This document shows, piece after piece, positions 41,812 through 49,101 of a stretch of 64,000 nucleotides of DNA (within the stretch, counting starts at the first letter, position 1; every line of letters starts with the position of its first letter). Source of the stretch: Streptomyces sp. DG2A-72 (lineage in GTDB: Bacteria > Actinomycetota > Actinomycetes > Streptomycetales > Streptomycetaceae); assembly GCF_030499575.1 (NCBI RefSeq), contig NZ_JASTLC010000001.1:4116001-4180000 (forward strand), written 5' to 3'. Position numbers and translations under genes: made by a program. The notes under the pieces were generated by a model. It did no database searches and had not been told where the DNA came from. It was given only the letters and a program-made list of their open reading frames with translations.

Positions 41812-42651
41812 GTGGCGATCGAGGACAATCCGCGGTCGAGGGAGCAGTACGGCGCGGAACTGAAGCGGAGGCGTGAGGCGGCGCGTCTCACGCAGGAGGA
41901 ACTGAGCCAGCGTGCGGTGATGTCGCGCACGCACATTGCACATATCGAGGGCGGGCGGCGGAGGCCGGATGTGGAGGATGCGTGGCGACTCGATCAAGTG
42001 CTGGGTGCTGACGGGTTCTTCGAGAACTTCCTGCCGACGCTGGACGGGCGAAAGGTTGCGGAACACTTCAAGGGGGCGCTGGAGTTCGAGGACCAGGCGA
42101 CGGTGATCAAGGAGTACGCACCGAGTCTGGTGCCCGGCATCTTGCAGACTCAGCCGTACGCCTACGAGGTTCTCAGCTGCGGCTACCCGCGCAGGAGCGA
42201 CGAGGAGCGTGACAAGCTCCTCGTCACACGCATTGAACGGGCCCGCATCCTCGACGACTTCCACGCCCCCGAGGTCTGGGCGCTCCTCGACGAGGCGGTG
42301 CTACGACGCGTCGTGGGCGGGCCCACGGTGATGTGCGAACAGCTCTGTCACATCGCACAGTTGGCCGAGAATCGTCGCATCCGCGTGCATGTGCTTCCCT
42401 ACTCCGTGGGGGCACACCCTCTGCAGGCAGGCTTCCTCTCCCTCATGTGGTTCGAGGAGTTGCCGCCCATCGCGTACTCAGAAGGCGTGAACAGCGGGCG
42501 GCTCCTGGAACTTCCGTCCGTAGTGCGCGAGTGCCAGGAGATCTACGATCTTGCTCTGGGCGACGCCTTGTCGCACCGTAAGTCCCTGGACCTGCTCCGG
42601 TCCGTTGCGGAGGATTACGAGCATGAAGCGCAGCGAGCACACCATCCCTGA
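41812..42651 (+). CDS. XRE-family regulator with DUF5753
   Basis: This 279-residue protein has an N-terminal helix-turn-helix (LKRRREAARLTQEELSQRAVMSRTHIAHIEGGRRRP, residues about 17-52). The roughly 190-residue DUF5753 domain follows, with its usual EYAPSLVPGILQTQPYAYEVL, RIERARIL and VHVLPYSVGAHPLQAGFLSL. These regulators pair with DUF397 proteins (Streptomyces WhiJ-like systems) and influence development. GTG 41812 is the start. The stop lies inside the next gene, a 29-base overlap, so the DUF397 gene is coupled to it. Confidence 0.9.
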   Translation: MAIEDNPRSREQYGAELKRRREAARLTQEELSQRAVMSRTHIAHIEGGRRRPDVEDAWRLDQVLGADGFFENFLPTLDGRKVAEHFKGALEFEDQATVIKEYAPSLVPGILQTQPYAYEVLSCGYPRRSDEERDKLLVTRIERARILDDFHAPEVWALLDEAVLRRVVGGPTVMCEQLCHIAQLAENRRIRVHVLPYSVGAHPLQAGFLSLMWFEELPPIAYSEGVNSGRLLELPSVVRECQEIYDLALGDALSHRKSLDLLRSVAEDYEHEAQRAHHP

Positions 42652-42847
42652 CGCCTCGGCACTGACCGCCTGGCGCAAGTCCAGCTACAGCGGCGGCAGC
42701 AGTGACTCGTGCCTCGAAGTGAACGACACCGCCCGCCCCACACACGTCCCCATCCGCGACAGCAAGACCCCCACCGGCCCAGCGATCATCTTCTCCGCCC
42801 CCGTCTGGTCCGCCTTCGTCACTTCGCTCGGTCGAACCACCCCGTAG
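42623..42847 (+). CDS. DUF397 protein, partner of the XRE regulator
   Basis: This 74-residue protein has the family hallmarks WRKSSYSGGSSDSCLEVN near residue 18 and VPIRDSKTPTGPAIIFSAPVWSAFV at the end. DUF397 proteins act as partners or antagonists of the cognate XRE-DUF5753 regulator. GGAGGA lies eleven bases before ATG 42623, inside the upstream gene. Confidence 0.9.
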   Translation: MKRSEHTIPDASALTAWRKSSYSGGSSDSCLEVNDTARPTHVPIRDSKTPTGPAIIFSAPVWSAFVTSLGRTTP

Positions 42848-43023
42848 CCTCCGGCAGGCAGGAACAGCAGCACGACGGCGGGCACCCCGAGCACGATGAC
42901 CGTGATCCAGACCCCGCCCCGGGCGCTGCCGTCGAATGTCAGGGCGAGCAGAGCGCCCACCCAAACCAGCAGCCATGGCGCCATCAACTGGCCCATCCCA
43001 TAGGGGACGTCAGCCCATCCCAC
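42685..43023 (-). CDS. Possible small two-helix membrane protein (doubtful)
   Basis: The first 60 residues (GQLMAPWLLVWVGALLALTF, then WITVIVLGVPAVVLLFLPAGGY) look like two real membrane helices and occupy 42848-43023, where no other gene exists. The remaining 45 residues read antisense through the DUF397 gene and are not convincing. It may be a truncated membrane-protein gene whose 3' end was lost when the DUF397 region arrived. Confidence 0.3.
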   Translation of the reverse strand: MGWADVPYGMGQLMAPWLLVWVGALLALTFDGSARGGVWITVIVLGVPAVVLLFLPAGGYGVVRPSEVTKADQTGAEKMIAGPVGVLLSRMGTCVGRAVSFTSRHESLLPPL

Positions 43024-43063
43024 AACAGCAGTTGAACCGCGCTCAGATGGGTTTCACTGGCTG

Positions 43064-43102
43064 CTGCGCCAACAAGGCTTCGGCATAGTCGGATGGCGTC
43101 CG
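43064..43102 (-). repeat. Left copy of imperfect inverted repeat flanking the ISAs1 cluster
   Basis: Read on the minus strand, it contains GACTATGCCGAAGCCTTG. It matches 45193-45231 (GACTACGCCGAAGCCCTG) at about 31 of 37 positions, in opposite orientation. It may be a remnant of a related insertion-sequence end. Confidence 0.5.
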
Positions 43103-43232
43103 ATTTGTGGCCAAGCGAGGCCGGCTTCGACAAGATCAAGAACCTTCGCGTGCACGCCATGCCACGGGAGGGGGGCGGCCTCCCGCCACGCTGCCAGACC
43201 GCCGCCCCACCCTCCGTCCCAGCCCTTGCTTC

Positions 43233-43272
43233 ATCTATTGAAATTCGATAGATTTCCATCGCAACTCGATGG
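43233..43272. promoter_or_regulatory. Two operator-like palindromes before the DUF2975-HTH operon
   Basis: ATCTAT-N9-ATAGAT (43233-43253) and CCATCG-N5-CGATGG (43256-43272) lie side by side in an AT-rich stretch 12-50 bases before ATG 43284. They are good candidates for autoregulation by the small HTH protein encoded downstream. Confidence 0.6.
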
Positions 43273-43283
43273 AAGGGTGAGTC

Positions 43284-43775
43284 ATGGGAAAGCTGACCGT
43301 GGGTGCGCTGCGCGCCGTGCTCGTGGTGGTGCTCGTCGGCACCGTGTTCGTACAGGCAGGAATGGTGTGGGCGTTGGTCAGCGGGAGCGACCCGGAGGAC
43401 GGGTCGCTCCCGCTGACCCCACTGCGCGTGATCACGATCCTGGGCATGGTGTCGGTCCAGGTCGCCCTGGTCTGCGTATGGCGACTGGTGGCGATGGTGC
43501 GACGCGGAACCGTGTTCTCCCACGCCGCCTTCCGCTACGTGGACGGCGTGATCGGCGCGATCGTGGCGGCTGCCCTCGTGTGGTTCGCGGTCACGGCCAT
43601 CAATGCGCCGGGCCAGCGGGACGACCCGGGCGTCACCGTCATCATGGGCGGGATTGGCGTGGGGATCCTGGGGGTCGCGCTCATCGTGCTCGTGCTGCGG
43701 ATGCTGCTCGCCCAGGCCGTTACACGCGACGTCGAAGCGGCGCAGATGCAGGCCGAGTTGGACGAGGTGATCTGA
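43284..43775 (+). CDS. DUF2975 membrane protein
   Basis: This 163-residue protein has four hydrophobic helices: ALRAVLVVVLVGTVFVQAGMV, LRVITILGMVSVQVALVCVW, VIGAIVAAALVWFAV and IMGGIGVGILGVALIVLVLRML. RRGTVFSHAAFRYVDGV between helices 2 and 3 is characteristic of DUF2975. The family is typically encoded next to a small Cro/CI regulator, as here (TGATG overlap). The function is unknown; a membrane sensor that controls the HTH partner is a common guess. GGAAGGGTGAGTC precedes the ATG. Confidence 0.88.
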   Translation: MGKLTVGALRAVLVVVLVGTVFVQAGMVWALVSGSDPEDGSLPLTPLRVITILGMVSVQVALVCVWRLVAMVRRGTVFSHAAFRYVDGVIGAIVAAALVWFAVTAINAPGQRDDPGVTVIMGGIGVGILGVALIVLVLRMLLAQAVTRDVEAAQMQAELDEVI

Positions 43776-43996
43776 TGCCGATCGCCGTCGACATCGACGT
43801 GATGCTGGCCAGGCGGAAGATGTCCGTGGGAGACCTCGCGGACCGCGTAGGGATCACGCCCGCCAACCTGGCAGTACTCAAGAACGGCCGCGCCAAGGCG
43901 GTGCGCTTCGCGACGCTCGCCGCGCTCTGCGAGGTGCTCAAGTGCCAGCCGGGCGACCTGCTGCGCTGGGAGCCCGAGGACACCGCGGACGAATGA
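43775..43996 (+). CDS. Small Cro/CI-type HTH regulator
   Basis: The 73-residue protein is almost entirely a helix-turn-helix domain of the HTH_26 kind: DVMLARRKMSVGDLADRVGITPANLAVLKNGRAKAVRF, then LAALCEVLKCQPGDLLRWEPE. It is coupled to DUF2975 by a one-base overlap. It probably represses its own operon through the palindromes at 43233-43272. Confidence 0.9.
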   Translation: MPIAVDIDVMLARRKMSVGDLADRVGITPANLAVLKNGRAKAVRFATLAALCEVLKCQPGDLLRWEPEDTADE

Positions 43997-43999
43997 AAC

Positions 44000-45184
44000 G
44001 TGCCTGCCGACGCGTCATCGCCGATCCCGCCTACCTTTGACCAGCTCCGCGAGCATCCCGGGGCCGTGCCCGAGGAGATCCCGGACCTGCTGGAGCGCCT
44101 GGCCGAGGTGCCCGACCCTCGCGATCCGCGCGGCGTACGGCACGCACTGGTCGTCATGCTTGCGCTGACCGCGTGCGCGGTTCTGGCCGGAGCGTCCTCC
44201 CTGCTGGCGGTGGGCGAGTGGATCACCGACGCCCCGCCGCCCGTCCTGGAGCGCCTTGGCGTACGGCCCGATCCGCTGTCCCCGAAGTGGTGCCTGCCGG
44301 CGGAGGCGACGGTGCGGCGGCTGCTGGGCCGCATCGACGGCAACGCGCTGGACCGGGCGGTGGGCCGTTGGCTGGCCGACCGGCGCGCTGGGGCCGACGG
44401 CCAGCTGCACGCAGTAGCGGTCGACGGCAAGACCCTGCGCGGAGCGGCCAGGGCCACGGGCCGCAAGATCCATCTGCTCGCCGCCTGCGACCATCTCCCC
44501 GGCCCGGTCCTGGCCCAACTCGACGTAGGCGAGAAGAACAACGAGATCCCCTGCTTCCAGCCTCTGCTGGAGACCCTCGCCGACCTGGCGGGCGTGGTCG
44601 TGACCAGCGACGCCATGCACACCCAGCGCGAGCACGCCAGCTACCTGCTTGGCCGAGGCGCGCACTACATCGTGATCGCGAAAGGGAACCAGAAGAAGCT
44701 CCACAAGCAGCTCAAATCCCTTCCCTGGAAGCAAATCCCGCTGCAGGGCCGTACCCGCGACACCGGCCACGGCCGCGGGGAGATCCGCCGCATCAAGGTG
44801 TGCACGGTGAACAGCCTGCTCTTTCCCGGCGCCCGCCAGGCCGTCCAGCTCAAGCGCCGCCGAGTGGACCGCAAGACCGGCAAGGTCAGCATCAAGACCG
44901 TCTACGCGGTCACCAGCCTCACTGCGGAACAGGCCACACCCGCTGGGCTCGCCCGGCTGATCCGCAACCACTGGAAGATCGAAGCCCTGCACCACATCCG
45001 AGACGTGACGCTCGCCGAGGACGCCTCCCAACTGCGAACCGGATCCGCACCCCGCGCCATGGCGACCTGGCGCAACCTCGCCATCGGCGCACTTCGCCTC
45101 GCCGGGAAAGGCAGCATCGCCGCCGGCCTCCGGCACAACAGCCGCGACGCCGGCCGACCGCTCGTCCTCCTCGGACTCACATGA
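44000..45184 (+). CDS. ISAs1-family transposase
   Basis: The 394-residue protein has the ISAs1 N-terminal domain ([38 protein letters not shown]) and a DDE catalytic core. The first Asp is in [13 protein letters not shown], the second in [19 protein letters not shown], and the Glu in [22 protein letters not shown] (HHxRDxT-type). [11 protein letters not shown] is typical. It looks full length. GTG 44000 follows the HTH stop by three bases, which leaves no room for a separate left end. Terminal repeats were not clear. It may be a recently inserted or residual element. Confidence 0.9.
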   Translation: MPADASSPIPPTFDQLREHPGAVPEEIPDLLERLAEVPDPRDPRGVRHALVVMLALTACAVLAGASSLLAVGEWITDAPPPVLERLGVRPDPLSPKWCLPAEATVRRLLGRIDGNALDRAVGRWLADRRAGADGQLHAVAVDGKTLRGAARATGRKIHLLAACDHLPGPVLAQLDVGEKNNEIPCFQPLLETLADLAGVVVTSDAMHTQREHASYLLGRGAHYIVIAKGNQKKLHKQLKSLPWKQIPLQGRTRDTGHGRGEIRRIKVCTVNSLLFPGARQAVQLKRRRVDRKTGKVSIKTVYAVTSLTAEQATPAGLARLIRNHWKIEALHHIRDVTLAEDASQLRTGSAPRAMATWRNLAIGALRLAGKGSIAAGLRHNSRDAGRPLVLLGLT

Positions 45185-45192
45185 TCACGAAA

Positions 45193-45231
45193 CGGACGTC
45201 ACGCGACTACGCCGAAGCCCTGGCTGCGCCA
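45193..45231 (+). repeat. Right copy of imperfect inverted repeat flanking the ISAs1 cluster
   Basis: It begins nine bases after the transposase stop (CGGACGTCACGCGACTACGC) and matches the minus-strand copy at 43064-43102. It could be the right terminal region of the insertion sequence. Confidence 0.5.
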
Positions 45232-45704
45232 ACCACGGAATGGCTCCAGTGTGGAAATCTCCGAGGACGCGGCCTCCAATCCAGTCGAGAATGCGGAGGC
45301 CAATTCCGCCACCATGCTCTCCATCTTGACGGACTCGACATACTCGACCTCAGGCGACGGTTTCCAAGAAGTTCTGGAGTGACACCGGAGTACGTACGCC
45401 GCCGCCACTCGCTCAAAGGTCACGACCCTCTCCACACCCTGCGAGTAGAAGTCGACTTCACCTCGCCCCTCAGATTTCAGCCTCCTCAGCAGCTCGGGCA
45501 GTTGTTCCATGAGAGCCGACATGTCGTACGACACGACAGGATCCGGCACCCCCGCATCACGAGGTACTCGTAGTCGTCCACGTCTTCCAGAGGCTCGGAA
45601 GCCATGGCCGAAGCTATGACTCCCTCGGGGCAGGACAAGCTGAACTCGAAAGGCAAAATCGCCCCCGTTCCATTCCATAGCACGACCCACTTGCACGCAG
45701 ACAT
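45199..45704 (-). pseudogene. Hypothetical gene with a frameshift at a G run
   Basis: ATG 45704 opens MSACKWVVLWNGTGAILPFEFSLS and reads well to YEYLVMRG. There the run GGGGG (45553-45549) breaks the frame. With one more G the frame continues VPDPVVSYDMSALMEQLPELLRRL to SQGFGVVA at 45199. The corrected product is about 168 residues with no signal or membrane helix and no family I can name. It follows the 160-residue gene with stop and start abutting, so it belongs to a small operon of immunity-like genes. The frameshift may be a sequencing error. Confidence 0.7.
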
Positions 45705-46187
45705 CTACGCCCCCTGAGATACCTCAAAGAACCTCAACACACCCTTCAATGGAACTCCGATGTTGCGACGATCGATCCCAGCGCCTTCAAGGTGCACGAG
45801 GATACGCCCCTCTTCGGCGCGATTCGGGAAGCGCCGCACGAACGCCAAAACGCACGAGTCAAGGGTGTCGAATACGTAGCCCTCAATTTCCTCATCGCTT
45901 GGGTCGGCAACCGTACTTTCAGCACTGATTGGCGCTGTTGCCAGGATGGCTCCGGGAGCTCCATCCCCTCGATCATTGATCAGAACCTGCACGTTTCCGA
46001 TCTGCGGAGAACCGCCATATCGCTCGTACGCAAGAGGAGAATTCAGAACCGCAGCATCACAATCCCAACCAGTTCCCGGAACCGAGCCCACCCGAAACTC
46101 GATTCCGGGAACACGGCCCAGAATATTCCGACATTCCCGGACGAGCCTGTCCGATGACGCTGCCAGCACGTACTTCATCGCCGTCAC
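45705..46187 (-). CDS. Hypothetical cytoplasmic protein, immunity-like context
   Basis: The 160-residue protein of alternating strands and helices begins MTAMKYVLAASSDRLVRECRNIL and contains CDAAVLNSPLAYERYGG and ILVHLEGAGIDRRNIGVPLKGVL. I do not recognise the family; the layout hints at a macro-like Rossmann fold, but no ligand motif is certain. The GTG start at 46187 overlaps the stop of the upstream gene remnant (GTGA) and its own stop abuts the next ATG. Codon bias is weaker than in flanking core genes, which suits acquired DNA. Confidence 0.65.
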   Translation of the reverse strand: MTAMKYVLAASSDRLVRECRNILGRVPGIEFRVGSVPGTGWDCDAAVLNSPLAYERYGGSPQIGNVQVLINDRGDGAPGAILATAPISAESTVADPSDEEIEGYVFDTLDSCVLAFVRRFPNRAEEGRILVHLEGAGIDRRNIGVPLKGVLRFFEVSQGA

Positions 46188-46434
46188 CCACAGCTCGTGG
46201 TCGGCATTATTTGAGGCCTACTCAGCTTCGGGAGCATATCGTCATCGAGGGCGACTCCTCCATCAATGACATCCGCCGTGTAGGCCAACCTCGCGGGTTC
46301 GGGGAGATCCGCCAGCTTCCTTTGTGCGGATCCTGATGTAGGAACCCTCTCCAGAGTAGGAGGCCGGTTCGGACAGGTCGTGGAGCTGTGCCTCCAGGCA
46401 CGCCCGGTACTCTTCGAAGGATCGCCCACAGGTG
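46184..46434 (-). pseudogene. 3' remnant of a gene truncated by an IS5-family fragment
   Basis: One frame reads SFEEYRACLEAQLHDLSEPASYSGEG and a second, after a shift near 46325, reads KLADLPEPARLAYTADVIDGGVALDDDMLP to MPTTSCG. Both look like pieces of a single coding sequence. Its 5' part is missing where transposase sequence begins, and its stop overlaps the next gene start. It would have been the first gene of the same operon. Confidence 0.5.
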
Positions 46435-46642
46435 CGCGCGACCCATCGCCCGTCGTGGAACCTTGCACTGGACCGGGCTGGGCACCTACCGGTGGGTGGT
46501 CGAGCACACGATCGCCTGGCTCCACGGCTTCCGTCGGCTCCGCATCCACTGGGAGAGACGAGCCGATATCCACGAAGCCTTCCTCAAACTCGCCTGCCGC
46601 CTGCTCACACATCGACAACTCGGCACGCTGTGCCAGCCATAG
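46421..46642 (+). mobile_element. IS5-family transposase, 3' fragment
   Basis: About 70 codons read ARPIARRGTLHWTG, then LGTYRWVVEHTIAWLHGFRR and IHWERRADIHEAFLKLAC to the stop. This is the C-terminal DDE-Glu region of IS5-type transposases. The rest of the element is absent, so this is a remnant. Confidence 0.8.
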
Positions 46643-46664
46643 GCGACCGACGAGTTGTCTCCGC

Positions 46665-47117
46665 TCACTGCAGCGGGCCAGACTCCAAGAAGGTACGCAT
46701 CTCGATGGCAAGGTGGCGCATGTCCTCTCCAGGAGCATGACTGGTCGTCATCTCGAAACGCCACTCGTCGTCGGGGAATCGGTCGTGCAGCCCTCATGTC
46801 AATCGGACGTGTGATCCTGCGTGTTCCGCAGTCAGCGTCAGGTCGTCCTCGAGAGAGCGCCAGGTCCGGATGCCGTTCCATCCTCGAAACTCTTCTGCCA
46901 GCTCGGCAAGAAAGACGTCGAGGCCGTCACCGTCCCAGGTCCTCACCATGACCTCGATCCGCACCGACTCACCTTGAGCCGTCGCGAGGAAGTCGCGCAT
47001 CAAGTCATCACGCTCTTCCGGGAAGGAGCGTGACAGCTGGTGGAAGCGCAGGCTGATCGCTCGATAGCGGCCACCTCCGACGCGGACAGCTGGGTTGGTC
47101 TCGCCTTCCTCCATCAC
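46665..47117 (-). pseudogene. DUF6228-type gene with an in-frame TGA
   Basis: From ATG 47117 the frame reads 107 codons, including RTWDGDGLDVFLAELAEEF and GWNGIRTWRSLEDDLTL, to HVRLT. A TGA follows at 46796-46794 and the same frame then continues GLHDRFPDDEWRFEMTT to TFLESGPLQ and a stop at 46665. The family normally has tryptophan at this place (LTW), so TGG to TGA is the likely change. The function of DUF6228 is unknown; members often lie near toxin-immunity loci. The truncated product lacks its last strands. Confidence 0.7.
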
Positions 47118-47220
47118 GAGTGCAGGCTACGGGCACGAGAATCCCTGTGACCAGGGGTTTTGTTCCCCCTGCCGGACACAGGTCTTTGGAGTGAGCACAG
47201 CGCGGTTTCCCAGTCAGCCC

Positions 47221-47400
47221 TAGAGCCGCAGCTCGCGGTACTTGGCGGACAGCAGCGGGCCGAGGTGTTCGACGACTCCGTATCCCGGCTCGTGCTTGTA
47301 GGGCAGTTGGTACAGGAATGACGTCACGATCACTTCGATCACGTCGGGCCAGTGTACTTTCCGGCCAGAGCGTCATCGATGGCGCTGACGAGGCACCACC
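47221..47400 (-). pseudogene. Degenerate 3' fragment of a small gene
   Basis: One frame reads LVSAIDDALAGKYTG. After a one-base loss at GGCCC near 47351 another frame reads PDVIEVIVTSFLYQLPYKHE and YGVVEHLGPLLSAKYRELRL, stopping at 47221. These are protein-like and presumably one former gene. No intact start is visible. Confidence 0.45.
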
Positions 47401-47827
47401 CTTAACCCTCTTCGTGTCCTCGGTGACCCACAACCGCAAGCCACCAAGCCGACCCGGCGTGCAGCAGAGACGCGACCGCGCCCCACTCGTCACACGCAAT
47501 TGGAAGATTTGGGCCACCGGCTGACCAAGAATGCCCAGCCCCGCCAGAGATCAGAGTGGCCCAGACTTTCCAATTGAGACCCAGCCACCCCGCCCCCACG
47601 CTCACGGACGGCTCGCCGCTGTGGGATCTCAAGTTCGGCTGCACAATCTCACCGGCCGTTTCATATCGACTGCACTCGCCGTGCTTCTCGACGAACTTGC
47701 CCACCGCGCACGGCACATCGACCTGGCCGGCGAGCCTGGCCGCAGCACCTCCCACCTTGTGTGGGGTTACGCCTCCCTGCCCGTCTCACTCTCCGCGCGC
47801 GGATCACGGGTGAGCTATCCTCCGCGC
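47401..47827. other. Gene-poor spacer with an inverted repeat
   Basis: No convincing gene was found. A 21-base inverted pair lies at 47497-47517 and 47556-47576: CAATTGGAAGATTTGGGCCA faces TGGCCCAGACTTTCCAATTG, differing at a few positions, with a 38-base loop. It could be a terminator or an insertion remnant. TATCCT ends seven bases before the ATG at 47828, so the next message may be leaderless. Confidence 0.45.
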
Positions 47828-48460
47828 ATGCGCGGACAGTTCACCGGCTGGCCGGAGCGGGCCATGGACGTGTTGTGGCAGCTCCAGGGCGAACCGACCC
47901 ACGCGACCCGCGAGCGCTACCGCGCGGACCGCGAACGCCTGGTCCGGCAGCCGATGGTCGCCCTGCTCAACGAGGTCGCGGACACCGACCCCCGGTACGA
48001 GGACTTCTCCGTCTGGCACTACCGCACCGACTCCTGGTGGTGGCAGCACCAGGTCGCGGTGATCCGGCTCGGCCGCAAGATCGAGATCGGTCTTCGGTTC
48101 TCCCTGGACGGCCTGCGGATCCAGGGCGCCTGGTGGTACCCCGATCCCGGCCAGGTGGACACGTTCCGCAAAGCCGTGGCCTCCGAGAGGAGCGGCCGCG
48201 AACTGTCCGCCATCGTCGAAGACGTACGGAAGAAGGGCTACGACATCTCCGGGGACGTGATGAGACGCCCCCCGCGCGGCTATCCGACGGACCACTCCCG
48301 TACGAACCTGCTGCGCCACCGTTCGCTGATCGCCGCCCGTCCCCTCGGCTGCGAGCAGTGGCTGCACACCCCCGAGGCGGTCGACCAGGTCCTCTCGGCC
48401 GCCGCCGACCTGGACGCCCTGCTGATGTGGCTGGTCCGCCACGTGAAGCGCGCCGCCTGA
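47828..48460 (+). CDS. DUF2461 family protein
   Basis: This 210-residue protein starts MRGQFTGWPERAMDVLWQLQ and contains RYRADRERLVRQPMVALL, DTDPRYEDFSVWHYRTDSWWWQHQ and LRIQGAWWYPDPGQVDTFRKAV. This is the DUF2461 (TIGR02453-like) pattern of a single alpha/beta domain. The function is unknown. I chose ATG 47828 because homology-like sequence begins there; the open frame upstream is low quality. Confidence 0.82.
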   Translation: MRGQFTGWPERAMDVLWQLQGEPTHATRERYRADRERLVRQPMVALLNEVADTDPRYEDFSVWHYRTDSWWWQHQVAVIRLGRKIEIGLRFSLDGLRIQGAWWYPDPGQVDTFRKAVASERSGRELSAIVEDVRKKGYDISGDVMRRPPRGYPTDHSRTNLLRHRSLIAARPLGCEQWLHTPEAVDQVLSAAADLDALLMWLVRHVKRAA

Positions 48461-48533
48461 CATCACGAGGCCCCGGGTCGAGGGCCGTCTGCCCGTCCGG
48501 AGCGGTCGTGGCTCGCATATGTATCAGCGGCCG

Positions 48534-48730
48534 TCAGGCGTATCGGTCGTTGTCGTTGACGGGACGGCGGGAAGCACGGCGGCGGTCGGTGACCTGCCGC
48601 CACTGGTCGCCGTAGGTGAAGCCGATCATGTCCTCTCCTGCCATGGCGCCATGGGGGAAGCTGAGTTCGGGGGCGCTGATCTCGTCGAGCCTGCGCAGGG
48701 CCTCGCCGTCGAGGGTGACGTCGACGTTGG
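48534..48730 (-). pseudogene. Aldo/keto reductase C-terminal remnant
   Basis: About 60 codons read NVDVTLDGEALRRLDEISAP then ELSFPHGAMAGEDMIGFTYG, matching the final helix and loop of aldo/keto reductases. Nothing of the barrel precedes it; the frame runs into unrelated antisense sequence at about 48730. Confidence 0.45.
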
Positions 48731-48881
48731 TGTGCCGACTCTCGACTACGAGACCTTCGACGTGCGCAGCTCCCCCGGGCTGCGATTGATCGTGCACCAC
48801 GCCCCGACAGACAGCCCCAGCGCGGACGCCCTGAACCTGCTCGGCTCGCTCGTCGCCAGCCGTAACCGCAGCACCAAGTAG
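48730..48881 (+). pseudogene. MmyB-like XRE regulator C-terminal remnant
   Basis: About 48 codons read TLDYETFDVRSSPGLRLIVH then SPSADALNLLGSLVAS, matching the C-terminal end of MmyB-type ligand-binding domains in XRE regulators. The N-terminal HTH is absent. The junction with the aldo/keto reductase remnant on the other strand is abrupt. Confidence 0.45.
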
Positions 48882-49101
48882 ACGGGACCGCGCCCGCCAC
48901 GCAGCCCACCTCATCGCAAACCCACCTCGGCCACCCGAGTCAAGGGTGGAGCGAAGCGGAATCGGCGCAGACTCACGCCTCCCAGCCGGCAACCGCACAG
49001 TTCCCCTAGGGACGCCACCCCCCGCCCCGGACCCCACCTTCAGGGTCCCGCCGTCCTCCCGAACGACGCCCGGCGCCGCCCCGTCCGCGTCTGCTGGAGG
49101 C

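Noticed and set aside
39322..42264. A 980-codon antisense frame spanning the MFS, GNAT and XRE genes
   Set aside because: It crosses three well-supported sense genes and has no domain-like segments.
48519..48735. The full 120-codon plus-strand frame as a gene
   Set aside because: Only its last 48 codons look like a protein. The first part is antisense to the aldo/keto reductase remnant.
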